64,000 bases of DNA from JALHOP01 sp964484195 (GTDB taxonomy: Bacteria > Myxococcota > XYA12-FULL-58-9 > JALHOP01): contig CAZAER010000008.1 of assembly GCA_964484195.1 (NCBI GenBank), positions 139,350 through 203,349 on the forward strand. The letters are read 5' to 3'. Position 1 is the stretch's first letter. Each line of letters begins with the position of its first letter. A program made the position numbers and the translations under genes. The notes beneath the pieces are model-generated. The model saw only the letters and a list, made by a program, of their open reading frames with translations. It searched no databases and was not told the origin of the DNA. Shown one piece after another: positions 1-8,002 of this stretch.

Positions 1-1149
1 GCGCGCATCAAGAGCCGCGGCTACAACGCGACGGACGAGGTCATCGACGCCGCGATGCGCATCGTCGACGTGCTCAAGACCCGCGCGGGCTTCGGCAACG
101 GTGGTGCGATTCGCGATCTCGTCGCCGAAGCGATCACGCGGCTCGCCAATCGCAAGCGCACCCCCGAGACCATGAACGATCTCATCGCCTCGGACTTCGG
201 CGCCCCGCCGGACACCGTCGAGAACGTCGTGCGCCGCCTCGAGTCGTTCGTCGGCTTCGGCCACCTGCAGCAAGCGCTCACCAAAATCGGCCAGACGGTC
301 GACGCCCAGCGCATCAAGAAGAAGCCGGTCCGCGAGGGCTACAAGCCGTTTGCGCGGATCATTGGCGACTCCGGCAGCGGTCGAAAGACCTTCGGCGGCG
401 AGCTCACGCACATCTACAAGGCGTTCAGCCTAGTGGGCAGCGACGAGCCGTTCCTCACCGACGTCACGACGCTCAAGGGCGACGTCGTCGGTGCCGCGAT
501 CACGTTGACCAACAAGGAGCTGCGTCGCGTCGCTTCGGCGGGCGGGCACCTGGTGCTGCACAATCTCCAAGGTCTCATCGACAACAAAGACCAGTACACG
601 ACCGACGTCATCTCGACGCTCAAGTCGGGCTTGCGCGAGCACGAGAAGAACATCGCCGTGTCGCTCGTCGGCAGCGACAAGGAAGTCGCTGACTTCCTCA
701 AGCTCGATCAAACGGGCGTGCTGGCGTCGCTCTTCAACCGTCGCTTCGTGCTCAACGCGATGGACGCGGACGCCGCCGGCAAAGTGCTCGCGAAGAAGCT
801 CGAGGCGTTCGACCTGTCTTTCCACGACGAAGCGCAGACGCAGCTCATCGAGGCGATGCAGCACCTCATCGAGCAGCCCAACTGGAACAACGGCATCGAT
901 CTCGAGATCTTGGCGCAGGCGGTGCGCGACGAGCACCTCTCGGTGCGGCGCCAACCGGAATACGCCGACTGGGATCCCGCGTCGGTGAGCAGCGAAGCGC
1001 TCATCAAGGCCCTCGATTACATCATTGCCGGCAAGGGCGGCGCCGCGTGGGAAACCCGCGCGCCGAAGCTCGCCGCGCATTTGCCCAAGCCAGCGTCCGC
1101 GGCCGCCAAGCCCGCAGCCGGCAAGAGAGGAAAGCGAGAGAGCGCATGA
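1..1149 (+). CDS. CbxX/CfxQ-type AAA+ protein, 3' part, degenerate second ATPase domain
   Basis: The frame is open from base 1, so the gene begins outside the window; an in-frame ATG at 55 lies inside a conserved region and is unlikely to be the start. The first ~50 visible residues match the lid of a CbxX/CfxQ (SpoVK-like) AAA+ domain, with FGNGGAIRDL where the family has FGNAR.VRNL. A second AAA+ unit follows. Its Walker A is GDSGSGRKTF, with Arg where the P-loop Lys should be, and its Walker B reads LVLHNL instead of ending in Asp-Glu. The protein is therefore probably a tandem AAA+ with an inactive second module. The tail is Ala/Lys/Pro rich. Its stop overlaps the next ATG (ATGA), so it is the first visible gene of an operon. 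Family members act as remodelling ATPases (rubisco activase, EccA of type VII secretion); the substrate here is unknown. Confidence 0.75.
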   Translation, partial: ARIKSRGYNATDEVIDAAMRIVDVLKTRAGFGNGGAIRDLVAEAITRLANRKRTPETMNDLIASDFGAPPDTVENVVRRLESFVGFGHLQQALTKIGQTVDAQRIKKKPVREGYKPFARIIGDSGSGRKTFGGELTHIYKAFSLVGSDEPFLTDVTTLKGDVVGAAITLTNKELRRVASAGGHLVLHNLQGLIDNKDQYTTDVISTLKSGLREHEKNIAVSLVGSDKEVADFLKLDQTGVLASLFNRRFVLNAMDADAAGKVLAKKLEAFDLSFHDEAQTQLIEAMQHLIEQPNWNNGIDLEILAQAVRDEHLSVRRQPEYADWDPASVSSEALIKALDYIIAGKGGAAWETRAPKLAAHLPKPASAAAKPAAGKRGKRESA

Positions 1150-1721
1150 GCGTCGAAGCCGTACAGCAGTCAGCCGGCGTACCCGCAGTTGTCGAGCGCG
1201 ACCCGAAACTGTTGAAGGCCCTCGAGGTTGCTCGAGCCTTCAACGCGCGGCCTCATCGGGAAGACCCTGTGAAGGACACCGCGTTCGTGCGCGACGTACT
1301 TGGCCGGGATCTCGCCAAGGCCAAGGCGAAGAAGCGGGAGCTCATGAGCCTTCTCGCCGCCCAGAACGTCGGACATCGAGGTGGCACGCCGGCCGAGATT
1401 GTCGAGTGCAATCACGCCTTCAATCGCCTCATGACCTGCACGAAGGCCGCCTGGATGCCGGTCGAGCCCGCCCAGCCCAACCCCGGCATGGATAAGGTCA
1501 TCATCATGGCGGCCTCGATGGCCGAACGCGGGCTCGCCATGGCGGACCAGGGCCTGAAAGCGGCGCAAGCTGCGTGGCAGCGCAAAGTCGATGACGGCAC
1601 CGTCGAGGCAGTCAAAGCACAGGTGCGCGAGCGCGCCACCGACCTCTTCGTTCTCGGTCGCTCGATCGCCCAGCGCGGTCTCGCTGAAGCGATGCGCCGT
1701 ACCCGGGGCGGCAAATCATGA
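1146..1721 (+). CDS. Hypothetical helical protein, 191 aa
   Basis: I do not recognise a family. The protein is mostly amphipathic helix, with a Lys-rich segment near residue 60, a short motif with two Cys (ECNHAFNRLMTC) near residues 80-95, and a long Ala-rich helical second half. No signal peptide or membrane segment is visible. The chosen ATG at 1146 overlaps the stop of the AAA+ gene by four bases (ATGA), which is the pattern for the whole operon; an in-frame start at 1047 would overlap the upstream gene by about 100 bases. Its own stop overlaps the next ATG the same way. Tight coupling to a remodelling ATPase suggests it is part of the same complex. Confidence 0.75.
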   Translation: MSVEAVQQSAGVPAVVERDPKLLKALEVARAFNARPHREDPVKDTAFVRDVLGRDLAKAKAKKRELMSLLAAQNVGHRGGTPAEIVECNHAFNRLMTCTKAAWMPVEPAQPNPGMDKVIIMAASMAERGLAMADQGLKAAQAAWQRKVDDGTVEAVKAQVRERATDLFVLGRSIAQRGLAEAMRRTRGGKS

Positions 1722-2854
1722 GCATCGAGCTCGGGTTGAAGGTCGCCAAGCACATCGCAGGCGAAGACGGCGCTGCCGAGGTTGCCGTCGCGACGGCCCG
1801 GGCCGCTCGTGGCGCTCAGCGCGTCGTGAAGAAAGTGCGTCGCGCCGTCGACGCCATCGACAATGGCACGCCCGCTCAGGCGAGCGAGTCGAAGCCCAAG
1901 TCCATCGAAGCTACCGCCGCGACCACGCCTACCGCCGAGACGCCCAATTTGCGCGCCGCGCTCGCCGGCGCGGTGGCCGCGTTCAAGCAGAGCGCCGGTA
2001 CACCGGTCGAAGTCTCGCCGGAAACCGGTGAAGCGCTTGCGCGCGTTGCCGACACCGTCAAAGGCGGCTCGCTCGTGGTCGTCGGTCAGGCCCGTCAGTT
2101 GGCAACCGTCGCGGGCGGCATCGCTCCCAAGCCTCTGGTCGCTGGCTTTCGTCTCGTGACCGCGAACGCTTCAGCGGACGACGTCGCAGTGGCGATGGAG
2201 CTCGCGAAGCGCAAGCATCGCGGTGTGGGCGGCTTCGTCAAACGCCAGGCTTTCAACGCCTTCCTCCGGCAAATGAAAGACAAGCCCGATCCCGCCGTCT
2301 TCAAGCTCCTCGACTACTCGTCGAACAGCTGTGAGGAACGCAACGTCGCGCTGAAGAAGATCTCCGTCGCCATCCGCGACATGAAGGTCGACGCCGCGAC
2401 CGCGCTCGAGGTCCTCGACGGCTTCAATGACAGCGTCCGGGTTCCCAACTGGGACCAACGCGTCGAGGCACTGACGACCTTGAGCAAGCACTTCGCGTCG
2501 CGCAACGTCGCGGTCGAGGTGCTCTCGGGGTTCGCGCCCGACGACGAGTCGGTTCGCCTCGATGCCTTCAAAGCGCTCATCGAGCAATACAACGGCATGA
2601 GCGCCGACGAGATTTGCGATTTCCTCGTGCTCTTCAAAGGGCTGCGCGGCAACGCGCGCAAGCTGGTCGATGGCAAGCTCACCGACACCGAGAACGTCGG
2701 CCAGATCGACGCGCTCTTCGAGCCGGCCGTGAAGATCCTCGACACCAAAGAGGTGGTTCAGGTCCGTGAGGCAGTTGGCCGCTTGCTCGGCACTGCCGGT
2801 GCGACCGGCAAGGCCATCTTCGAGGGTCTGCGCGCGGGCGCGAGCAAGAAGTAA
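1718..2854 (+). CDS. Hypothetical protein, 378 aa, operon with AAA+ protein
   Basis: No recognised family. The first ~110 residues are low complexity and Ala/Thr/Pro rich, after a short Lys/Arg-rich helix. From about residue 140 the protein looks like a compact all-helical array with HEAT-like or ARM-like spacing (helical pairs around residues 180-340), though I cannot prove a repeat family by eye. No export signal or membrane helix is visible. The ATG at 1718 overlaps the preceding stop (ATGA). The next gene starts 18 bases after its stop. Probably a scaffold or adaptor acting with the operon's ATPase; this is inference from position only. Confidence 0.7.
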   Translation: MSIELGLKVAKHIAGEDGAAEVAVATARAARGAQRVVKKVRRAVDAIDNGTPAQASESKPKSIEATAATTPTAETPNLRAALAGAVAAFKQSAGTPVEVSPETGEALARVADTVKGGSLVVVGQARQLATVAGGIAPKPLVAGFRLVTANASADDVAVAMELAKRKHRGVGGFVKRQAFNAFLRQMKDKPDPAVFKLLDYSSNSCEERNVALKKISVAIRDMKVDAATALEVLDGFNDSVRVPNWDQRVEALTTLSKHFASRNVAVEVLSGFAPDDESVRLDAFKALIEQYNGMSADEICDFLVLFKGLRGNARKLVDGKLTDTENVGQIDALFEPAVKILDTKEVVQVREAVGRLLGTAGATGKAIFEGLRAGASKK

Positions 2855-2872
2855 TAGCGAACGAGGTGCACG

Positions 2873-3049
2873 GTGATCAGTGCAGCGGAAGTGCGTCGTT
2901 TCATCGCTGAGATCGGTAAGAAGCCACGCCTCGACCGTCGCAAGCTTGCGCGTGTCGTCGGCGACGTCGTGCCACGCGGCGAGCGTGCCCAAGGTGGCGT
3001 TCGCGCCCTCGACCTTCGTGCCAAGTCCGCGATCGGAGACAAGCCATGA
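2873..3049 (+). CDS. Small basic protein, 58 aa, GTG start
   Basis: This gene is easily missed because it is short and begins with GTG. The GTG at 2873 follows the purine-rich stretch ACGAGG at 2861-2866 at ribosome-binding distance. Its stop at 3047-3049 overlaps the ATG of the next gene at 3046 (ATGA), the same coupling seen at 1146 and 1718. The product is rich in Arg, Lys and Val (ISAAEVRRFIAEIGKKPR, then a basic helix and VVPRGE), soluble, and without Cys. Without it there would be an unexplained 190-base gap in an otherwise coupled operon. Function unknown; a small basic helical protein in this setting could be a chaperone-like or structural partner. Confidence 0.65.
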   Translation: MISAAEVRRFIAEIGKKPRLDRRKLARVVGDVVPRGERAQGGVRALDLRAKSAIGDKP

Positions 3050-3735
3050 TCACCGCAGATGTGGTTCGCGCCGAGCGAGCGGTTCAGACCGCCGATACCA
3101 CGCCGCTCAGCCAGCGATACGGTTACAAAGCAGCCGCGTCGGTGGCCCAGATCCAAGCCGCCAAGCAGTTCTGTGAGTCGGTGGTGAAGGAGTACGAGGC
3201 GCTGATCGACGAGCACTTCACGCGGCTGCGCGACATCGGCGAGAACCCGTACCGCAACGTCATCAACTATCGAACCGAGTACAACTACGACGCTACCCTG
3301 AAGTGGGCGACCAAGGTCGCAGTCCCCGCCAAGGGCGAGCTCGACAAGAAGCACGCGACGGCGTTCAATGGCGAGGCCACGACCGACGAGATCCCCGAGG
3401 TCGCTGTCCTCTACGCCACCATCATGGCCGAGATTCGTGCCATGTACGGGACGGCCGGGTTCCTGGTCAGTGGGCCGTTCGAAGACCGCGACGGCACGTT
3501 CATGCTGATGCGCGACCCGACGTACGTGAAGACGCGTGAAGAGGCCGAGGCAGTCGAGGCGGCGAACCAGAGAGGCCGATTGCGCGACACCAAGTGGTAT
3601 CGGCGCCTGCTCATCGCTTTGGGCGCGAAACCCTTCGTGCCGCTGGCGCTCCCCGCGCCTGATGCGAACGAGCCCAAGCAGCTCACCGGCCCGGCCATCC
3701 CGCCGGTGGCTTTACCTGGGCCCGCCGCGCCCTGA
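3046..3735 (+). CDS. Hypothetical protein, 229 aa
   Basis: Not assigned to a family. The N-terminal ~180 residues look like a soluble mixed alpha/beta domain with many aromatic and charged residues (for example the ENPYRNVINYRTEYNY stretch near residues 66-81). The last ~40 residues are Pro/Ala rich and probably disordered. The ATG at 3046 overlaps the stop of the 58-aa gene (ATGA). A gap of about 100 bases separates it from the next gene, so the coupled block that begins with the AAA+ protein ends here. No signal peptide or membrane helix is visible. Confidence 0.7.
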   Translation: MITADVVRAERAVQTADTTPLSQRYGYKAAASVAQIQAAKQFCESVVKEYEALIDEHFTRLRDIGENPYRNVINYRTEYNYDATLKWATKVAVPAKGELDKKHATAFNGEATTDEIPEVAVLYATIMAEIRAMYGTAGFLVSGPFEDRDGTFMLMRDPTYVKTREEAEAVEAANQRGRLRDTKWYRRLLIALGAKPFVPLALPAPDANEPKQLTGPAIPPVALPGPAAP

Positions 3736-3839
3736 TGTCATAGCGGCACCCCGCCTACCGCGATTCCCTGCGCGCCAGACGCAACGCTGGCCCGCGCTCG
3801 TCGATAACGAAGCGACTGAAACGCGACAGGGAGATGCTC

Positions 3840-4523
3840 ATGGTTCGCAAGACTTCGAAATCGGGTGGCGAGGCCCCCGCTCCAACCGCCGCTCGCGGCG
3901 ATGACAAATCAGTCGAGACCCCACGCCGCTCGCGCCGCAAGACGGCCGCCGATGGCACCGCCAAGGCAGCGAAAGGCGAGCAGCAGAAGGCTCCCAGCTT
4001 TGCCGATTCGCAGCGCAAGCTTCCGGACCCGCCGCCCGCCGAGCAGCAACGCCCGAGCCCCGAGGCCGCCGCCGCGAGTGACGAGAGCTCGTTCGAAGCC
4101 AACGCGCGCGCCGCGGGCCAGATGGCTGGCCAAGTGTACGGCGCTGTCCGCGACACCGTCTTGAAGGGCGCTGACGCGGTGGGAGGCCTCGCGGCCGATG
4201 ACGGCTTGAAGCAAGCCGCCGACAAAGCGGTGGACACCGCCCGTCAGAACAAAGGCGTCCTCGTTGCCGGGGCCGCTCTGGTGTTCGGTGGCCTGCCCGC
4301 TGCAGCGGTCACTGCGGGCGCCGCCATCCGTGCTGCAAAGCTCACCTTGGTCGACAAGCAGGATCCGCTCGAGGCCGGCAAGCAGGTCCTCGGCGAGATC
4401 AATGAGCTCGCGGAGAAGGCGCCGGGGCGCGTCGCGGAGATCACCGGTCAGGCTGCCGAGCTCGCCGAGCAGGCGAAAGGCATCCTCACAGGCTGGGCCG
4501 CTCGCTTCGTCAAGAAGGACTGA
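3840..4523 (+). CDS. Hypothetical Ala-rich protein with one hydrophobic segment, 227 aa
   Basis: I chose the ATG at 3840 rather than 3834 because AGGGAG at 3828-3833 sits 6 bases before 3840 but directly abuts 3834. The first ~85 residues are polar and disordered-looking (Lys, Pro, Ser, Gln rich). Residues ~85-145 form an Ala/Asp-rich helix, then comes a hydrophobic stretch (VLVAGAALVFGGLPAAAVTA, about residues 145-165), followed by an amphipathic helix with heptad-like spacing of Ala/Leu/Glu. This layout of disordered N-terminus, hydrophobic hairpin and amphipathic tail resembles small secreted or membrane-inserting proteins, but no family is certain. It is 104 bases downstream of the coupled operon on the same strand and likely co-regulated. 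Confidence 0.65.
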   Translation: MVRKTSKSGGEAPAPTAARGDDKSVETPRRSRRKTAADGTAKAAKGEQQKAPSFADSQRKLPDPPPAEQQRPSPEAAAASDESSFEANARAAGQMAGQVYGAVRDTVLKGADAVGGLAADDGLKQAADKAVDTARQNKGVLVAGAALVFGGLPAAAVTAGAAIRAAKLTLVDKQDPLEAGKQVLGEINELAEKAPGRVAEITGQAAELAEQAKGILTGWAARFVKKD

Positions 4524-4541
4524 CCGGCATCACCCGGTCAG
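4520..4541. terminator. Perfect 8-bp hairpin between convergent genes
   Basis: CTGACCGG at 4520-4527 is exactly complementary to CCGGTCAG at 4534-4541 around a six-base loop. It covers the TGA of the upstream gene and lies between convergent genes (stops at 4523 and 4561). There is no T tract on either side, so it is a candidate bidirectional stop structure or 3'-end stabiliser rather than a classical Rho-independent terminator. Confidence 0.4.
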
Positions 4542-4560
4542 CCCGCCATCTTCGCGTGAC

Positions 4561-5142
4561 CTAGTAGGCGTTGGGAGTGGTCAACCAGGCCCAGAGGCCC
4601 GGGTACATGTCGACCACGTAGTAACCCGCAGGCATGGGATAACCGGCCCTGAGGTAGTAACGCTGGCCGTAGGCGTTCGCGATGATGACGCTCTGAGCGA
4701 ACGACTGCTGCTGACCGTAGTAGCCGTTCACGCCGTTGCCGACGCCGAGCTGCACGCCGTTGGGGCCGATGCTCAGGCCGAAGAAGCTGCTTTGCGGCTG
4801 CTGGTAGCCGTAGCCATAACCGTAGCCGTAGCTCGGGGTCGAGTAACCGGGTGACACATAACCAGGCGAGTAGCCGGGTGTGACGTAGCCACCACGGCTA
4901 CCGCCGGGGGGCACGGGCATCGGGCGCATGGGCTGGCCTGGACGGGCACCGGGTGCCACGGTCGTGCGCTGCTGCGCGAGGACGAGCATGCCGCGGGCAT
5001 TGCCGCGTTCTTGCGAGGTCACGGGAGCCGACAACGCGCTCGTCAACACGCCGCGCGAAAAACCTGGCGCCGGTGCAACGGGTGCTGCAACCGGACGTGC
5101 GAGTGCAATGGCCGAGCGTGGCTCGGCATTCGGAGTGCCCAT
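4561..5142 (-). CDS. Gly/Tyr/Pro-rich protein, 193 aa
   Basis: Family not recognised. Residues ~75-125 are low complexity with repeated GY, SPGY and YG units, including a run of alternating Gly and Tyr (GYGYGYGY). The C-terminal ~70 residues look folded: a beta-rich segment (FFGLSIGPNGVQLGVGNGVN) followed by an aromatic tail ending WLTTPNAY. The N-terminus is Ala/Pro/Val rich; it is not a clear signal peptide, although the composition is like exported or surface proteins. The ATG at 5142 is preceded by GAGG on the minus strand. It is transcribed alone, convergent with the gene ending at 4523, and is separated by 200 bases from the operon that ends at 5343. Confidence 0.65.
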   Translation of the reverse strand: MGTPNAEPRSAIALARPVAAPVAPAPGFSRGVLTSALSAPVTSQERGNARGMLVLAQQRTTVAPGARPGQPMRPMPVPPGGSRGGYVTPGYSPGYVSPGYSTPSYGYGYGYGYQQPQSSFFGLSIGPNGVQLGVGNGVNGYYGQQQSFAQSVIIANAYGQRYYLRAGYPMPAGYYVVDMYPGLWAWLTTPNAY

Positions 5143-5342
5143 GCGTCTGCCTCAACTTGTGTTGGGATTGAACGGGTGGAGACCCGCTCTCAGTCGATAT
5201 CGGTTTGACTTCGCCGAAGTTGCGCAACCTCCGGGGATGACCGCCGATAATTCGCGATAGCACCCCATGCGCGCAAAGGGCCGGGCCCACGCGCCGCGCG
5301 GATTTTCGCGATCACAGTGCCCGTTTTAGCGATCGTGCCGGG

Positions 5343-5801
5343 TCAGATGCCGCAGCGCTTGCGCACCTTGCTGCGGATCAAGGAGCGGGCAAGCCAGCGC
5401 GTGAGCGGGTTGCCCGCGAGCGCGGCGACCGGACCGCCGACGGCTTGCCTGACCCATTTGGGAAAGTCGAAGGTGTCGTGTTGGCGGACGATCTTGCCGT
5501 CTTTCACCACCACCGCCGAGGTGATCTCGTTGTGCACGGGACGCTGGCCGAGAACGTAGTCGGCGACCCATTGCACCGTGCCGCCATCGTCGGTCGGGGT
5601 CACCGTGAAGGTCATTTGCAGCGTCCCGCCCCGAAGCAGTGTGCTCCACATCTTGCGGGTGGCCTGGGCATCGAGCTTGCCGAAGACTGGGTCTTCGAAG
5701 GTCGCGTCGTCTGCGTAGGCGGCGTTGAGAGTTGCGGCGTCGCGCTTCTGCAGCGCGGTGTAAGCGCGCGTGAGGATCGCGGCGTTCTCCTCGTGACTCA
5801 T
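5343..5801 (-). CDS. SnoaL/NTF2-like fold protein, 152 aa
   Basis: The size and sequence fit the SnoaL-like branch of the NTF2 superfamily: an N-terminal helix with LTRAYTALQKRDAATL, the typical FEDPVFGKLD step, a strand with MTFTVTPT, and the closing HDTFDFPKW. Such proteins form cone-shaped alpha+beta dimers and may be isomerases, hydrolases or mere ligand binders. A C-terminal extension of ~35 basic residues is present. The ATG at 5801 overlaps the stop of ctpA (ATGA on the minus strand), making it the last gene of the ftsEX operon. The link to cell-wall processing is positional; no catalytic residues are assigned. Confidence 0.75.
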   Translation of the reverse strand: MSHEENAAILTRAYTALQKRDAATLNAAYADDATFEDPVFGKLDAQATRKMWSTLLRGGTLQMTFTVTPTDDGGTVQWVADYVLGQRPVHNEITSAVVVKDGKIVRQHDTFDFPKWVRQAVGGPVAALAGNPLTRWLARSLIRSKVRKRCGI

Positions 5802-6943
5802 TTCTGACCCTTGATCCAGGCGACCGCCTGCGTGATGGGCGCATCCGACTTTGCGTCCGCGGCCTCGTCGGGCTCGATGCCTTGGCCGTCGATGACGCGG
5901 CCCGATGGCGTCGAATAGCGTGCGACCGTGAGCTTCAGGCCGGAGCCGTCCGAGAGCGGCATGATGCTCTGCACGCTTCCCTTACCGTAAGAGCGCTCGC
6001 CGAAGAGTCGCGCCCGTCCGCGATCGCGGAGAGCACCGGCGACGACCTCGGCGGCCGAAGCGCTACCGCGGTCGATGAGGACCGCTACCGGATAGTTGGG
6101 CTGGGTGCCGACTTCTTTGGCGGACTGCTGGTCGAGGATGCGGCCGCCGCGCCCGATGGCCGAGACGATGGGGCCACTCTCGAGGAACAGGTCGCACATG
6201 CTGATGGCTTCGTCGAAGAGGCCACCGGGGTTCCCGCGCAGGTCGAGCACCAGACCCTTCTTGGGAGCTTGCTTCTTGAGCAAGAGATCGAGGTCGTGGG
6301 CGACGCGCCGTGAGAAGGTCTTCACCTGGATGTATTCGACGCCGTCGCCGAGGGCGCGCCAGGCGACCGGCGCGACGCGGATCCAACCGCGCACCACCGT
6401 CAGTGTCTGCGGTTCCTTGCGCCCGGTGCGTAAGACGCCGAGCTTCACTTTGCTGCCGACGGGGCCACGAAGGCGCCGCTGGATGGCTTCGAACGAAAGA
6501 TCGCGTATCGGTTGATCGTCGATGGCTACGAGGCGGTCACCGACTGCCAAGCCTGCCTGCTTCGCGGGCGAATCGTCGAACACGGTGACGATGTCGGTCT
6601 CGCCTTGGACCTCCGAGAGCTCGATGCCGATGCCCGCGTATTCGCCCTCGGTTGCGTTCACCAGCTGCTGATAGTCGTTGGGATCGAAGAAGTCGGAGTG
6701 CGGGTCGAGCCCGACCACGGCGCCGCGGGCCGCGCCGTAGACCAGCTCGCTCGGCGTCAGCGCGTCGACGTAGGTATTCTCGACGGCGGCGAGCACCTCC
6801 GCGAGCACCTCGAGCTTGCGGTAGAGCGTGTCGGCGCGGGGGTCGCGGCCGGCGGCGAAGGCCAGGCCCCAGGCGGAGACCGCCAGTCCGAAGATGGTTC
6901 CGAGCGCGAGGCCGCTACCGAGCCAGATGAATCGCTGCCGCAT
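5798..6943 (-). CDS. ctpA: Carboxyl-terminal processing protease, S41 family
   Basis: A 381-residue CtpA-type serine protease. An N-terminal hydrophobic segment (residues ~8-30) targets it to the periplasm. A PDZ domain follows (residues ~100-180, EGEYAGIGIEL through VGDRLVAIDDQPI). The protease core has GNPGGLFDEA at ~237-246, the nucleophile motif GSASAAE at 293-299 (Ser 296, by family comparison) and the general-base Lys 321 in YGKGSVQ. All catalytic elements are intact. Family members cut the C-termini of exported proteins and in Gram-negatives control cell-wall hydrolases. Here it follows the ftsE-ftsX-envC-like genes (24-base gap), so it probably tunes septal peptidoglycan cleavage. Confidence 0.93.
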   Translation of the reverse strand: MRQRFIWLGSGLALGTIFGLAVSAWGLAFAAGRDPRADTLYRKLEVLAEVLAAVENTYVDALTPSELVYGAARGAVVGLDPHSDFFDPNDYQQLVNATEGEYAGIGIELSEVQGETDIVTVFDDSPAKQAGLAVGDRLVAIDDQPIRDLSFEAIQRRLRGPVGSKVKLGVLRTGRKEPQTLTVVRGWIRVAPVAWRALGDGVEYIQVKTFSRRVAHDLDLLLKKQAPKKGLVLDLRGNPGGLFDEAISMCDLFLESGPIVSAIGRGGRILDQQSAKEVGTQPNYPVAVLIDRGSASAAEVVAGALRDRGRARLFGERSYGKGSVQSIMPLSDGSGLKLTVARYSTPSGRVIDGQGIEPDEAADAKSDAPITQAVAWIKGQK

Positions 6944-6967
6944 GGGGTCGAAGCTCTAGCACGAGCC

Positions 6968-8002
6968 TCAGCGCCTGAGCCACGGCGCGGGGTCGATGGC
7001 GGCGCTTCCGTGGCGCAGCTCGAAAGCGAGCCCGGGGCCTTCCTGCCATCCGCTTTCGCCGACGCGGCCGAGCACCGCACCGGCCGCGACCTGCTGGCCG
7101 ACGTGCACCGCCACGTTGTCCAGATGTGCGACCAGCGTGTGGTAGTGCTCGCCGTGATCGAGCAGGACCATCTGTCCGTAGCCACGCATCCACCCCGCGT
7201 AGACCACGCGGCCGGTCGCGACCGCGTGCACCGGATCGCCGGCGACCGCGCGGATGGCGATGCCCTGGCGCGTCGTGGTGGTGCCGAGCTCGCGCTGCAC
7301 GGCCTCACCGAAGCGTCCGGTCAAGGTGCCGACCACCGGCCAAGAGAGCTTGCCGCGCAAGGCGGTGAAGCGGGTGGATTGTGTCGGTTGCACGCGCTGC
7401 AACATGCTCGCGAGGTTGCTGCGCGCCGAGGTGAGCTCGCGCTGCACGCTGGCCCTGCGGTCGGGCGAGGCGAGGGCGGTCTTGATGACATCGACGCGGG
7501 CGCGCCGTTGTGCCGCGAGCGCATTACGGGTCTCGCGATAGCGGGCGATGACATGCTCGAGCGCACGTTTGTCGTCGTCCGCTTTGGCGACAGCAGTACG
7601 TAGGTTCTCGGCTTCGATGCGTAGATGCTCCTGCACCCCGTGGTCGTAGGTCGCGACGCGGCGTAGGAGCTTGGTCGCACGCAGGACGTCGGCCAGCGAG
7701 TCACTCTCTCCGAAGAGGACGAACCAAGTGCCCAAGGGCAGCCGGGCCAGCGCCCGCACCCGCTTCTTGTAGACCGCGAAGGCCGCGTCGTAGCGCAGGC
7801 GTGCGCTCGCGAGCTCGACGTCGGCGAGGCTCGACCGCGAGGTCATGAGCTCTGCTTCGCGTGATAGGTCGTGCAGCGTTTGTTCGCTGCGGCCGATGGC
7901 GCGTCCGATGCTCTCGATTTCTCCGAGCACCGATCCGACATCGGTCGTGGCGCCGCCGTGGATGAACGGCAACACCGCGACCACGACGGCGATCAGCGTC
8001 AC
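6968..8002 (-). CDS. envC: EnvC-like murein hydrolase activator (coiled coil plus degenerate LytM domain)
   Basis: The start is GTG at 8002-8000, overlapping the ftsX stop (GTGA); a much longer open frame upstream is only the shadow of ftsX. The 344-aa protein has a signal-like hydrophobic N-terminus (TLIAVVVAVLPFIHG), a long coiled coil (~residues 25-220) and a C-terminal M23/LytM-like domain (~230-344). The zinc ligands of active M23 peptidases are missing: the first His position reads RQGIAI, and the usual HxH near the end is LAFEL. This matches E. coli EnvC, whose LytM domain is inactive and switches on amidases when FtsEX pulls on the coiled coil. Gene order ftsE-ftsX-this gene supports the same role. 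A catalytic endopeptidase is unlikely. Confidence 0.88.
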   Translation of the reverse strand: MTLIAVVVAVLPFIHGGATTDVGSVLGEIESIGRAIGRSEQTLHDLSREAELMTSRSSLADVELASARLRYDAAFAVYKKRVRALARLPLGTWFVLFGESDSLADVLRATKLLRRVATYDHGVQEHLRIEAENLRTAVAKADDDKRALEHVIARYRETRNALAAQRRARVDVIKTALASPDRRASVQRELTSARSNLASMLQRVQPTQSTRFTALRGKLSWPVVGTLTGRFGEAVQRELGTTTTRQGIAIRAVAGDPVHAVATGRVVYAGWMRGYGQMVLLDHGEHYHTLVAHLDNVAVHVGQQVAAGAVLGRVGESGWQEGPGLAFELRHGSAAIDPAPWLRR

